From the NCBI GenBank assembly GCA_913058575.1, contig CAJXRF010000020.1, forward strand, positions 1 to 64,000: a stretch of DNA of 64,000 nt, read 5' to 3'. The position numbers and the translations under genes are program-made. The notes beneath the pieces were generated by a model. The model saw only the letters and a program-made list of their open reading frames with translations, was not told the DNA's origin and ran no database searches. This document shows, in pieces, positions 53,238 to 62,160 of this stretch (within the stretch, counting starts at the first letter, position 1; every line of letters begins with the position of its first letter). The DNA comes from an uncultured Bermanella sp. (GTDB taxonomy: Bacteria > Pseudomonadota > Gammaproteobacteria > Pseudomonadales > Oceanobacteraceae).

Positions 53238-54950
53238 ATGCTTATGTTACGGGTAATAACGTTACTGCTGTGTGTTGTCTCTTATGGTGTCTATGCCCAA
53301 CAAGGGCCTGCCGTTTTATTGTTGAACTCCTATCACCCTCAATATCGCTGGACGGAAGACATTATTCGCGGTGTAAAGGATTCATTATCAAGCATTGTCA
53401 ATACCGAAAATTTGCACATTGAATACATGGATAGCCGCCGTTTTGTGGATGACAAGGAATATGAAACGCGCTTGATAGGGTTGTTAAAGCATAAATATAA
53501 AGTCTATACACCGGATATTATTATCACCAGTGATGATCATGCTTATGATTTTATGGTGGAATATGGCGAAACATTGTTTCCTGGAAAACCCATCGTATTT
53601 TGTGGGGTGAATATCTTTAAACAAGCTACCCTAACAGGTCGTGATAATATCACAGGCATAAAAGAAGGCATGGAAATAGAAGGAAATCTTGAGCTTATAA
53701 TGCGCCTTCAGCCTAACACTAAGCATATAATTATGTTGGGAGACACCACCGGCCTAGGCTTAAAAATGGGTGAAAGGGCAGAAGAGATAAAAACAAAATG
53801 GCAAAAAGACAGGTTTAAGTCAAAAGTCACATTGGATCTTTGGGATCACTTCTCCCTTGCTGAGCTATATGAAAAAGCCCAGAACATGCCTGACGACAGT
53901 GTATTTTTAATGCTGGCGATTCATAAAGATAAATTGGGTAACTACTTTTCGTTTGATGCTGAACTGCCAATTTTGGCAAAGCAAAGCCGTGTTCCCATAT
54001 ATGGCATGTGGGGAGGGCTGTTAATTGGCAATGGTGTGATGGGTGGGATGATGAATGATCCCTATCAGCATGGCAATGCAGCTGGGGTAATGGCGACTAA
54101 ATTGCTCTCGGGAGCCAAAGTGTCTGAGCTGCCCATTATTGAAAAAGCCGAATACACGCCTTTTTTTGATTTTAAAAAGCTTAAGCAATTTGATATTGAT
54201 TTAAGCTATCTTCCTGTCAACAGTACTGTGATTAATCAGCCTAAATCGCTTTATCATCAATATAAAATCATTGTGAATGCCACATTGGCTTTGCTGGTTT
54301 TTTTAGTCATTGTCATTAGTGTGTTGGTGGATAATATTCGTCGTCGAATAAAGGCGCAAAAGTCGTTAGCAGATTTAAATATGGGCTTAGAAAATATTGT
54401 TTTAGAGCGCACCCAAGATTTAGATGATAAAAATAAAAAGCTAGAAGAGGCCAGTGTGCGTTTGCAAGAGGTGGCTCACACAGACCCTCTGACAGGGCTG
54501 GGCAATCGGCGTGCGGCCATGAAAGACATTGATGCCTATTTACAACGCTTTAAACGCACGGGCAAACCTTTTTCTTTGGCCTTGTTGGATGTGGATTTTT
54601 TTAAAAAAATCAATGACACCTTTGGACACAGTATTGGCGATGACGTGTTGTGTGCGTTAGCCATTAGCATTAAACAAACCATCCGCCCTAGTGATCGTGT
54701 GTATCGATGGGGTGGTGAAGAATTTTTAATTGCCTTGCCCGACACTCAAATCGATTTTGCCACCGCCGTATCAGAGCGGATTTGCAGTAATATTCGGAAT
54801 ATTCGCGTCGCTAATGTGGGAGGCATTACAGCCAGTTTGGGGGTGGCGGTGTTGCAAGACAGTGACAGCATTGACGAATTGATTCAGAGAGCCGATGTTA
54901 TGCTGTATCAGGCCAAGAACAACGGTCGAAATCAGGTGCTGGCTGTGTGA
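53238..54950 (+). CDS. GGDEF diguanylate cyclase with periplasmic ABC-substrate-binding-like sensor
   Basis: This 570-residue protein has a signal peptide (ITLLLCVVSYGVYA), a periplasmic ABC_sub_bind-like domain (about 20-325; VLLLNSYHPQYRWTEDIIRG), a membrane helix near 340-365 (LALLVFLVIVISVLV), a coiled coil and a GGDEF domain (about 410-570) with RWGGEEF and DVDFFKKINDTFGHSIGDDV. The GGEEF motif indicates active c-di-GMP synthesis. An upstream inhibitory RxxD is not obvious. It stands alone, so its signal is unknown. Confidence 0.9.
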   Translation: MLMLRVITLLLCVVSYGVYAQQGPAVLLLNSYHPQYRWTEDIIRGVKDSLSSIVNTENLHIEYMDSRRFVDDKEYETRLIGLLKHKYKVYTPDIIITSDDHAYDFMVEYGETLFPGKPIVFCGVNIFKQATLTGRDNITGIKEGMEIEGNLELIMRLQPNTKHIIMLGDTTGLGLKMGERAEEIKTKWQKDRFKSKVTLDLWDHFSLAELYEKAQNMPDDSVFLMLAIHKDKLGNYFSFDAELPILAKQSRVPIYGMWGGLLIGNGVMGGMMNDPYQHGNAAGVMATKLLSGAKVSELPIIEKAEYTPFFDFKKLKQFDIDLSYLPVNSTVINQPKSLYHQYKIIVNATLALLVFLVIVISVLVDNIRRRIKAQKSLADLNMGLENIVLERTQDLDDKNKKLEEASVRLQEVAHTDPLTGLGNRRAAMKDIDAYLQRFKRTGKPFSLALLDVDFFKKINDTFGHSIGDDVLCALAISIKQTIRPSDRVYRWGGEEFLIALPDTQIDFATAVSERICSNIRNIRVANVGGITASLGVAVLQDSDSIDELIQRADVMLYQAKNNGRNQVLAV

Positions 54951-55005
54951 AGACGCTTTTAAGAGGCCAAAATTAGATAATAACTATTAAAGCGTGAAGT
55001 GTCAG

Positions 55006-55034
55006 GTGAGCAGGAAGAATGACCACCTGCTCAC
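55006..55034. terminator. Stem-loop between convergent genes
   Basis: GTGAGCAGG pairs perfectly with CCTGCTCAC around an 11-base loop, between the convergent GGDEF and hpt genes. No T tract is present, so termination is uncertain. Confidence 0.4.
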
Positions 55035-55044
55035 TAGGGGAAGG

Positions 55045-55578
55045 CTAGTCTTCTTGTGGAACTACTTTGCCAATGTAAGGCAAATGACGATAGTTTTGCG
55101 CGTAGTCGATGCCCACACCCACTACGAATTCATCAGGAATCTCAAATCCCACCCACTTAACGTCCACGTGGACTTCTCGGCGCGACGGTTTATCAAGCAG
55201 TGTACAAATTTCAATGGAATTAGGTTCACGCAGTGACAAAATTTCACGTACCTTGGTTAAGGTGTTACCTGTGTCGATGATGTCTTCAACCAGTAATATG
55301 TCTTTGCCTAGAATGTCATCGTTTAAGTCTTGCAAGATGCGCACATCATGAGACGTGGTCATGCTATTGCCATAACTTGAAGCGGTCATGAAGTCTATTT
55401 GGTGAGGAGTTTGAATGGCACGGGCCAGATCGGCCATGAAGATAAATGAGCCTCGTAATAAGCCAACCATCACTAGGTTTTGAGAATCTGCATAATGCTC
55501 AGTAATGGCTTTCCCTAGCTGTTGTACTTTGGCCTGAACGTCCTGTTCAGAAATCATGACTTCAACGGTGTGCTTCAT
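55045..55578 (-). CDS. hpt: Hypoxanthine phosphoribosyltransferase
   Basis: This protein has 177 residues and salvages hypoxanthine to IMP using PRPP. It carries the PRPP-binding signature [14 protein letters not shown], the metal region [16 protein letters not shown] and the base-binding end [23 protein letters not shown] 55578 is preferred because GGAGAAAA lies directly upstream; the frame is open to 55596. It stands alone. Confidence 0.95.
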   Translation of the reverse strand: MKHTVEVMISEQDVQAKVQQLGKAITEHYADSQNLVMVGLLRGSFIFMADLARAIQTPHQIDFMTASSYGNSMTTSHDVRILQDLNDDILGKDILLVEDIIDTGNTLTKVREILSLREPNSIEICTLLDKPSRREVHVDVKWVGFEIPDEFVVGVGIDYAQNYRHLPYIGKVVPQED

Positions 55579-55686
55579 TTTTTCTCCATTAGCCAAATAA
55601 GGGGAATCTGGCTAAATATCAACTTGAAGGACTAGTTTAGCATTCATGGCTTATTTTTCTAATTTTTATCTGACCAATAGGTCAGT

Positions 55687-56568
55687 TTATTGGGGTGCTG
55701 ATTGTTTATTGCTCAAAATAATCCCTGCAAAGGCTTCGATCGCAGGGGAGATAGAGTCTTTGCGCCAAATGAGCGCCGTATTTGTGCGGTGCCACTTTTT
55801 GGGCATTTCATGAAGTTGAACCTGATCAACAAAGGGGTAACTTTGTAAAAGGGCTCTGGGCACGATGCCCACGCCCATGCCAGCCGCTGCACAGCTTAAT
55901 AAAGCATGATAAGAGCTTATCTCCACCACTTTGGCTAATACACCTTGTTGAGCAGCCCAATTGCATAATCGCGTTCGATAGGCGCATTTATGGTTAAACC
56001 CGAGCAGACTGTCATGAATGTCTAGATCTTTAGGGCTTTTGATCGGGGAATGCAGCAGGTTGGATACCAACACCAGTTCTTCATCGAAGGCTGGTTGAAT
56101 GTGTAATCTTGGGTCTTTTACTGGGTCGGCTACAAGGGCCACATTAAGCTCGGCAGATAAGACCTGTTCAATTAACAACCCTGTGGGCCCGGTTTTCACT
56201 TCAAGATTGACCCCAGCGTGTTGTTGGTGAAATTCAACTAGGGCAGGGGTTAAACGGGTGGCGGCCACCGCTTCCATGGCGCCAATGGTTAACGTGCCAC
56301 TGGGCTGGCTGTCTTGTAGTTCATTAACGGCCTGTTTAGATAACGCCAGTATTTGCTGGGCATAAGGCAATAACTGCTGCCCAGATGGCGATATGTGCAG
56401 TCGATTTTTTTCTCGTAAAAAAAGTGCGGTGCCTAATTCTTCTTCAAGTTTTTGTATGCGGGCCGTAACGTTAGAGGGTACTCGATTGAGCTTTTGTGCT
56501 GCCGCGGTGATGCCGCCGCTTCTGGCCACTTCTTGAAAGACAATTAAATCTGAGAGTTCCATGCTCAC
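55687..56568 (-). CDS. LysR-family transcriptional regulator
   Basis: This 293-residue protein has an N-terminal winged HTH (MELSDLIVFQEVARSGGITA, VPSNVTARIQKLEEELG) and a C-terminal effector domain from about residue 90 (LTIGAMEAVAATRL). It is divergent from an EamA-type exporter gene, and two palindromes in the gap look like its binding sites. Confidence 0.9.
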   Translation of the reverse strand: MSMELSDLIVFQEVARSGGITAAAQKLNRVPSNVTARIQKLEEELGTALFLREKNRLHISPSGQQLLPYAQQILALSKQAVNELQDSQPSGTLTIGAMEAVAATRLTPALVEFHQQHAGVNLEVKTGPTGLLIEQVLSAELNVALVADPVKDPRLHIQPAFDEELVLVSNLLHSPIKSPKDLDIHDSLLGFNHKCAYRTRLCNWAAQQGVLAKVVEISSYHALLSCAAAGMGVGIVPRALLQSYPFVDQVQLHEMPKKWHRTNTALIWRKDSISPAIEAFAGIILSNKQSAPQ

Positions 56569-56595
56569 TCCTGTCAGTAATGCATTCTATATTTG

Positions 56596-56632
56596 TGAAT
56601 ATCTTATTCATAATTATTCATTATTAATGAAT
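56596..56632. promoter_or_regulatory. Two LysR-type palindromes between LysR and EamA genes
   Basis: TGAAT-N5-ATTCA (56596-56610) and ATTCATTA-T-TAATGAAT (56616-56632) are perfect inverted repeats of the LysR class. They lie 28-64 bases upstream of the LysR start and about 76-113 bases upstream of the transporter start. Confidence 0.6.
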
Positions 56633-56708
56633 GGTCAATTGCTTTATTGTCACCCTTAAATAAGCACACATGAATTTAATTTATCAAATATAACTAGGAG
56701 GGCAGCTA

Positions 56709-57611
56709 GTGGCAGAAACACAAAAAGGCTATGCATACGCGTTGATGGCAGCATTGATTTGGTGCGGCTTTATTCTCGTTTCGCGTATGGGTGGGGTGAG
56801 TGAATTATTGCCGCAAGATGTGATTTTTATTCGTTATCTCACCTGTTGCTGTATTTTATTGCCCATATGGTGGTTTAAATGGCGTTTCAATATATTTAAT
56901 TGGAAGCTATTGGTGTGCAGTTTAATAGGGGGATTGGCTTACGCTATATTTGCGTTTAAAGGTTTTGAATTGGCTCCAGCCTCCCATGCTGCAGTATTGC
57001 TACCTGGCTTAATGCCATTGTGCATCATTGTATTGTCCTACTTTGTAAATGCTGAGCGCCATGGTCTACAAAAATGGTTGGGCACCTTAGTCATTACTCT
57101 AGGCATTGTGACGTTGTTCCTGTCTTACTATGTTCAAAATAAAACCTTAAGTGCAGGTCATGTTTATTTAGTTATGGCATCTGTTTGCTGGGCTATTTTT
57201 TCGGTGTTAATTAAGCGCTGGAATATTAGCCCTTGGCAGGCGACGGTGAGTTTGGCGTTAATTACTTTTTTCATTTACGCGCCAATTTATACGGTATTTT
57301 TGCCCAAGGCCATTTCATTGGCTGCTTGGTCGGACATTTTACTGCAAGGCTTTTACCAAGGCTTTATGGCCACCATCGTACAAATGATTTTTTATGTTAA
57401 AGCGGTGCAAGCCATTGGCCCTTCATCCATGGGGTCGATGATGGCCGTTGTGCCGGTAATGTCTGGAGTATTGGCCATTTTTATTTTCAAAGAACAAGCT
57501 TCCATGGCTTTGGTGGCAGGGCTTGTTTTAGTGAGTTTGGGGGCTTGGCTTGCCCATACTGAATTATTTAAAAAACCATTTATATCGTTTAACGTTCACT
57601 TAAAAAAGTAA
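56709..57611 (+). CDS. EamA/DMT-family transporter
   Basis: This 300-residue inner-membrane protein has ten predicted helices in two EamA repeats (ALMAALIWCGFILVSRMGGV, YLVMASVCWAIFSVLIKRW). It probably exports a small metabolite. GTG 56709 is preceded by AGGAGGG, a strong ribosome site. The divergent LysR gene is its likely regulator, and a tautomerase gene follows 12 bases on as the next member of the operon. Confidence 0.9.
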   Translation: MAETQKGYAYALMAALIWCGFILVSRMGGVSELLPQDVIFIRYLTCCCILLPIWWFKWRFNIFNWKLLVCSLIGGLAYAIFAFKGFELAPASHAAVLLPGLMPLCIIVLSYFVNAERHGLQKWLGTLVITLGIVTLFLSYYVQNKTLSAGHVYLVMASVCWAIFSVLIKRWNISPWQATVSLALITFFIYAPIYTVFLPKAISLAAWSDILLQGFYQGFMATIVQMIFYVKAVQAIGPSSMGSMMAVVPVMSGVLAIFIFKEQASMALVAGLVLVSLGAWLAHTELFKKPFISFNVHLKK

Positions 57612-57623
57612 CAGGAGAGCAAC

Positions 57624-57833
57624 ATGCCATACGTTAATATTAAGATTACCGATGAGCAAGTGACCAAAGAGCAAAAGGCTCAGTTGATTCAAGGGGCCAC
57701 TCAATTGCTGGTGGATGTGTTAAATAAAAATCCAGCTACTACCGTGGTGGTTATTGATGAAGTAAACACTGACAACTGGGGAATAGGCGGCGAAGTGGTG
57801 ACAACATTGCGGATGCGGGCCAAGCAAGAATAA
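57624..57833 (+). CDS. 4-oxalocrotonate tautomerase-family protein
   Basis: This 69-residue protein has the catalytic Pro at position 2 (MPYVNIKITDEQ) and the family's TTVVVIDEVNTDNWGIGGEV stretch. Tautomerases of this size form hexamers and interconvert enol and keto acids. It is 12 bases from the EamA gene and has its own AGGAG ribosome site. A broken partial copy follows. Confidence 0.9.
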   Translation: MPYVNIKITDEQVTKEQKAQLIQGATQLLVDVLNKNPATTVVVIDEVNTDNWGIGGEVVTTLRMRAKQE

Positions 57834-57868
57834 ATCAAAGGGGTTTATTGAAATATCTCCTTGTCATG

Positions 57869-57964
57869 ATCACCGTGGTGGTTATGGATGAAGTAAACGC
57901 AGATATCTGGGGAGTAGGCGGCAAAGTGGTGACTCAACTGAGGGGACATGCCAAGAGTCAATAA
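57869..57964 (+). pseudogene. Partial duplicate of the tautomerase gene
   Basis: An open stretch from ATC 57869 reads ITVVVMDEVNADIWGVGGKV, VTQLRGHAKSQ and a stop, close to the C-terminal half of the tautomerase just upstream. Nucleotide identity is also high. The upstream half, including the catalytic Pro, is missing. It looks like a decaying tandem duplication. Confidence 0.8.
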
Positions 57965-58005
57965 TGCACTAATGGCAAGCACCCTAAGAAAAAGCACCTA
58001 AAGCA

Positions 58006-59241
58006 TTAAACGATAATGGCCGTTATTTTCTCATGCAAATCTTCTGTTTGATGTGAAAGGCCATTATTGTTATCAGTAAAAGGCCCTAAACACTTTTTCA
58101 TAAATTCGTGCTTAAGGGTGGTGCTTTTTCCGGTAAGCGCAAACCCAAGCAAGTTTCCTTGGGTGTCCAGAAATTTGGCGGTTAAATCCATGTGCTCACC
58201 AGACACTTGCCAATGGCCATCTTGACTCACCGGCGGGCAAATAATGGTGGGGCAAGTGGGTATTTTAACCGCCACCGCTAACGATGGGATGTTAATGATA
58301 TTGGGCTTGGCCAACAGTGTGTTGGCTAATGACTTAGCCATGCTGGTGGCGGGAGCAATAAACGGCAATAAGGTATTTTGATATTCAACACAATCTCCTA
58401 GTGCATAAATATTGGCTAAGTTAGTTTGTGAAAAATCATTAACCACTATGCCTTTGTTGGTGTGGATGCCACTTTTTTCTGCCAGTGTAATGCATGGTTT
58501 AATGCCTACCGCAGACAAAATCGCGTCGGTTTCAATCACTTTTCCTGATTGCAGTGACACCTCTAACACAGATCCATGATTGCAGGTTTTTTTATTTACG
58601 CTAATGACCTGGTCATTGAAGTGCCATTTGACAGTGGTTTTCTCCATGGATTGTGCAATGGCTTTGCCTAAAGGCTCTGGTAACGATTTTTGTAATGGCC
58701 ATGAGCCACGGTCTATGACATCCACCTTAAAATTCGCTAATGACAAATCACTGGCGAATTCACAGCCTACAAATCCTGCCCCTATTACCAATACACGCTT
58801 TTTATTCTGAATACTTTTGCGAAAATGTTGGTAATCACTGAGATTGTTGACTGAATGTATTTTTTGTTGAGCGTCACCTGTAATGTTTAGGTCAATGGCA
58901 TTGGCCCCTACAGCAAATACCAAAGATTGATACGGCAGTATTTCAGGGCTTTTATCCATTTTTTGAATAATGATTTTTTGTTTATTTGAGAAAACACTGG
59001 TGACTTTTGTGTTTTGTAATATTTTAATATTTAACTCTTCAGTAAGTTCAGTCATGGAACTCATGATTAAATTCTGTGGCGATTTTCCTAAGGAAAGGGC
59101 TTTAGACAAACTAGGTTTGTAGTAATGATGAACCGCATCCTGGCTTATAAGAATAATGGGGATGTATTGGTCTTTCATGCGTATTTGTCGTACTAGGGTC
59201 ATACCAGCATGGCCGGCACCGACAATAATAATAGGGCTCAT
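58006..59241 (-). CDS. Rubredoxin reductase-like FAD/NAD(P) oxidoreductase
   Basis: This 411-residue enzyme has two dinucleotide sites, IIVGAGHAGMTLVRQIR near the start and RVLVIGAGFVGCEFASDL near 145, and the FAD-binding ANIYALGDCVEY. It matches the AlkT-type rubredoxin reductases that pass electrons from NAD(P)H to rubredoxin. ATG 59241 is chosen because AGAGGTG lies upstream; a GTG frame extends to 59247. The gene directly follows the rubredoxin gene. Confidence 0.85.
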   Translation of the reverse strand: MSPIIIVGAGHAGMTLVRQIRMKDQYIPIILISQDAVHHYYKPSLSKALSLGKSPQNLIMSSMTELTEELNIKILQNTKVTSVFSNKQKIIIQKMDKSPEILPYQSLVFAVGANAIDLNITGDAQQKIHSVNNLSDYQHFRKSIQNKKRVLVIGAGFVGCEFASDLSLANFKVDVIDRGSWPLQKSLPEPLGKAIAQSMEKTTVKWHFNDQVISVNKKTCNHGSVLEVSLQSGKVIETDAILSAVGIKPCITLAEKSGIHTNKGIVVNDFSQTNLANIYALGDCVEYQNTLLPFIAPATSMAKSLANTLLAKPNIINIPSLAVAVKIPTCPTIICPPVSQDGHWQVSGEHMDLTAKFLDTQGNLLGFALTGKSTTLKHEFMKKCLGPFTDNNNGLSHQTEDLHEKITAIIV

Positions 59242-59249
59242 ACTCACCT

Positions 59250-59414
59250 CTATATGGCTATCATTTGAAAATCACTTTTTCCTTCGCCGCAATCTGGACA
59301 AACCCAATCCAGGGGTACGTCTTCCCATCGTGTACCTGGGGCAAGACCCTCTTCGGGCCAGCCTTTTGTTTCGTCATAAATGATGCCGCATACCATGCAT
59401 TCCCATTTTTTCAT
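59250..59414 (-). CDS. rubA: Rubredoxin
   Basis: This 54-residue protein (MKKWECMVCGIIYDETKGWP and on) has the rubredoxin CxxCG pair at Cys6/Cys9 and CPDCG at Cys39/Cys42 with a canonical WEDVPLDW between them, forming a single-iron redox centre. It sits between the rubredoxin reductase gene and the desaturase gene, so it is the expected electron carrier of the cluster. A ribosome site GAGAG precedes ATG 59414. Confidence 0.9.
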   Translation of the reverse strand: MKKWECMVCGIIYDETKGWPEEGLAPGTRWEDVPLDWVCPDCGEGKSDFQMIAI

Positions 59415-59463
59415 GATGCTCTCTCTTTTAATTAATTCTTGAACGGGTGTAAATTGATTTTTG

Positions 59464-60354
59464 CTATGAAGCTTTATTGGGTTTTAAACTAAAAGCCTTC
59501 ATGGTGAGTGGTTTGTTTTGTAAATGGGTTTTTTCTTTGGCGCGCCACACAGATATATAACGGTAAAACGGTACGGTAGGATATAGGTGGTGAACCAAAT
59601 GATAATTTTGCGACAGCAGTAAGGGGGTTAATAGCCACTCAAAGCCCACACGATTATTGGAAGCTTGATATTGATTTTCTTTGGCTTTGGTACTGTGAGG
59701 ATAATGAGGTAAAAAATCAAACGCCATGGCCAGAAAAAAGATCGCTAATCTGGCCGGTAAAATCCACAGCAACAATGCCTCCATTAGAAACCCTGTTTGG
59801 TAAATGGCTGTAAGGGTTGAAATGCCAATTGTCATGGTGATCAGTTGTGATTTTAATTCACTTTTAGGGCGAGTTTTCCAAACGCCATTACGTAAATAAT
59901 AAAAGGGGTAACTCAGGTCTAGCACTGCCCAACGAAAAGGGAAAGTCCATGGGGCCCCTGTGGCTACCCAATGATCAGGGTCTTTTTGCGGGTCATTGGC
60001 AAAGCGATGGTGTTGCATGTGTACAAAGCGCATGACCCTAAAAGAGACAAGTGGGCTTAACAGAAAAGTTGATACTTGCCCTAGGGTATTGTTGATGGTC
60101 TTGTTTAAAGACAAAGAATTATGGGTGGCATCATGGGTGACCGTAAAGGCTTGGTAAATGAACAAGCTATTGAGTGCCATGGCCACCCATATTGGGATAA
60201 GACTCTGGAATGCACAAAAAGTCGCGACACATAAGCCTGCCACCACAAAGATAAATAAGGCTACGGTGGGCCAAGCAATGTGGGGGCGTGTGATTAATTG
60301 TTTGAATAAGGGCTCATTATCCATGGCCACCTTTGATTGAGTTACTTGGGTCAT
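59464..60354 (-). CDS. Fatty-acid-desaturase-like membrane enzyme
   Basis: This 296-residue enzyme has about four membrane helices and the three His boxes of the desaturase/hydroxylase superfamily: HDATH near 75, HMQHHRFAN near 111-119 and NYHLVHHLYP near 254-263. They bind the diiron centre. The boxes fit fatty-acid desaturases or carotenoid hydroxylases rather than AlkB, which has different motifs. The rubredoxin and reductase genes downstream supply its electrons, and the AraC gene at 60573 is divergent. The substrate is unknown. Confidence 0.85.
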   Translation of the reverse strand: MTQVTQSKVAMDNEPLFKQLITRPHIAWPTVALFIFVVAGLCVATFCAFQSLIPIWVAMALNSLFIYQAFTVTHDATHNSLSLNKTINNTLGQVSTFLLSPLVSFRVMRFVHMQHHRFANDPQKDPDHWVATGAPWTFPFRWAVLDLSYPFYYLRNGVWKTRPKSELKSQLITMTIGISTLTAIYQTGFLMEALLLWILPARLAIFFLAMAFDFLPHYPHSTKAKENQYQASNNRVGFEWLLTPLLLSQNYHLVHHLYPTVPFYRYISVWRAKEKTHLQNKPLTMKAFSLKPNKAS

Positions 60355-60572
60355 ATAATTGATATCCGTTAGTTCATGGAAGTAGGCTTATGGCGCCTTA
60401 AATGACGTGGTGATTTATTGGGTTAATCATCTATTTGTATAGTGCGGCACAGGGGTGGGGGGAAATAGTGTAGATTCCGTCAATGGGGGGGCTTTTCTTG
60501 CCAGAAGCCTTTTTGGACTTGTGAGCTGAGTCAGGGAGGGATATTGTCCAAATAATCATAACGGGGTATTAC

Positions 60573-61607
60573 ATGGGCCTTCAGGAAGTAAATAAGCAAT
60601 TAGATAGTAGCCAAGTATCCATTATCTATTCTCGGCTATTAGCTCGCGAGATTGGCATTAATAAAGACAATGCTGAGACGTTTTTAAAAGGCACCGGGCT
60701 AAGTTACGAGCAGTTGAGCTCACTGGATGGCAAGATTACGTTTGTGCAACAGGCCCAGTTGACTAAAAATGCCCGTGAAATTAGCAATGACCCTGTTTTG
60801 GCCCTTTGGATGGGCCCTAAGTTACATTTGGCTACCCATGGGCCGGTGGGCATGGCGTTAATTGCCAGTGAAAATATTCAGGCCATGATGGAAACCTTTG
60901 TTAAATACAGCTCGGTTAGGGCGCAGTTTTTGCGAATGTCGTTACACATTACCCCGGAATATTTAGTGGTTGAAATACAAGATGAACCGGGCATGGGGGA
61001 TTTTCATGATTTCTTTTATGAATTAGTGATGTCTACCTTGCAGTATGTGGTGGAAGAAATCACTGGCGCGCCCCTTAACGATGGCCGTTATTGTTTCACA
61101 CATGCTAAGCCGGATTATTTCAGTGGTTATCAGCAATGGCTGCACTCGCCAGTTGAATTTAATGGCCAGCGAAATTTATTTTGTGTGCCCAGAGCATTAG
61201 GTAAAATTCCTTCGCCGTATTTTGATCAAACCTTACTAGATCATGCCATTTTATTGTGTGAACAACGCTTGAACGAGCAACAAGAAGAATTAGAGGTGGT
61301 AAAGCGAATTCAAAAGTTATTGTTTGATAACCCAGGTAAAATTTGGTCTTTGGCAAATGTGGCAAAGGCATTAAATACCTCTCCCAGAACCCTCATGCGA
61401 AAACTCAAAGCCCATGATAAAACCTACAAACAAGTGTTGGATGATGTGCATAAAGAGATGGTGGTGCGCTATTTAATGCATAAAAATCTCAGCATTGATC
61501 GCATTGGGTATTTAATTGGCTACAGTGACGCCTCCAGCTTTAGGCGCAGCTTTAAGCGCTGGTTTGGCATGACACCTAGCCAATATGTGGAGCAGCACAA
61601 GGCTTAA
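60573..61607 (+). CDS. AraC-family regulator, OruR type
   Basis: This 344-residue protein has an Arabinose_bd-type N-terminal half (about 30-215; THGPVGMALIASENIQAMME) and an HTH pair (LANVAKALNTSPRTLMRKLK, IGYLIGYSDASSFRRSFKRW). It is divergent from the desaturase-rubredoxin-reductase cluster across about 220 bases, so it probably regulates that cluster, perhaps in response to fatty acids. Confidence 0.9.
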   Translation: MGLQEVNKQLDSSQVSIIYSRLLAREIGINKDNAETFLKGTGLSYEQLSSLDGKITFVQQAQLTKNAREISNDPVLALWMGPKLHLATHGPVGMALIASENIQAMMETFVKYSSVRAQFLRMSLHITPEYLVVEIQDEPGMGDFHDFFYELVMSTLQYVVEEITGAPLNDGRYCFTHAKPDYFSGYQQWLHSPVEFNGQRNLFCVPRALGKIPSPYFDQTLLDHAILLCEQRLNEQQEELEVVKRIQKLLFDNPGKIWSLANVAKALNTSPRTLMRKLKAHDKTYKQVLDDVHKEMVVRYLMHKNLSIDRIGYLIGYSDASSFRRSFKRWFGMTPSQYVEQHKA

Positions 61608-61784
61608 TTTGCCTCTGGATTTACTAAGGCCCAGATTCAGTTTTAAAAGCCCATAACGTGGATTCGGCTGGTTGTGCCTGTTTAGGCTGGCCATTTGGCT
61701 AATTAAGGGCGGCTTAACAATCCTTTAAAGGCACTCAGGCTATCTTCTGTTAACATAGCGGTATATTTACTAAAAGAATGCCTT

Positions 61785-62015
61785 ATGGAAAACCAACCTA
61801 ATAACCCCCTTCATGGCCTTACTCTGCAAGTTATCCTAACCCGATTAGTGGAGCATTTTGGCTATGAAGAATTGGGTGAGCGCATCGATATACGCTGCTT
61901 TAATTTCGACCCCAGCATTAAATCAAGCTTAAAGTTTTTACGAAAAACACAGTGGGCAAGGGATCAGGTCGAAGCCCTTTATATTGAAAATATTCATTTG
62001 CTGGAGCAGGACTAA
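61785..62015 (+). CDS. VF530-like (DUF2132) protein
   Basis: This 76-residue protein matches the VF530/DUF2132 family: [20 protein letters not shown] and [22 protein letters not shown]530 from Vibrio was reported as a double-stranded DNA-binding protein. The gene is monocistronic, and its role is unknown. Confidence 0.9.
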   Translation: MENQPNNPLHGLTLQVILTRLVEHFGYEELGERIDIRCFNFDPSIKSSLKFLRKTQWARDQVEALYIENIHLLEQD

Positions 62016-62115
62016 AAGCGTTACCTCTGCCGATTATTAGCCATGCTTTAGGGTGCGCTTAACTGGAAAGGTGTTAAATGGAATATATTCAGTTATTTGT
62101 AACGCGGTCCTTAAG

Positions 62116-62157
62116 AAAGGTTTCTGAATTATGCTAGGCACAATTCAGAAACCTTTT
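62116..62157. terminator. Terminator between VF530-like and catalase-like genes
   Basis: AAAGGTTTCTGAATT pairs perfectly (15 bp) with AATTCAGAAACCTTT around an 11-base loop. It abuts the stop of the minus-strand catalase-fold gene and can also end the plus-strand gene. Confidence 0.85.
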
Positions 62158-62160
62158 AAG

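Noticed and set aside
59464-60354. AlkB-type alkane hydroxylase
   Set aside because: The rubredoxin partners suggest it, but the three His boxes have the desaturase pattern and not AlkB's.
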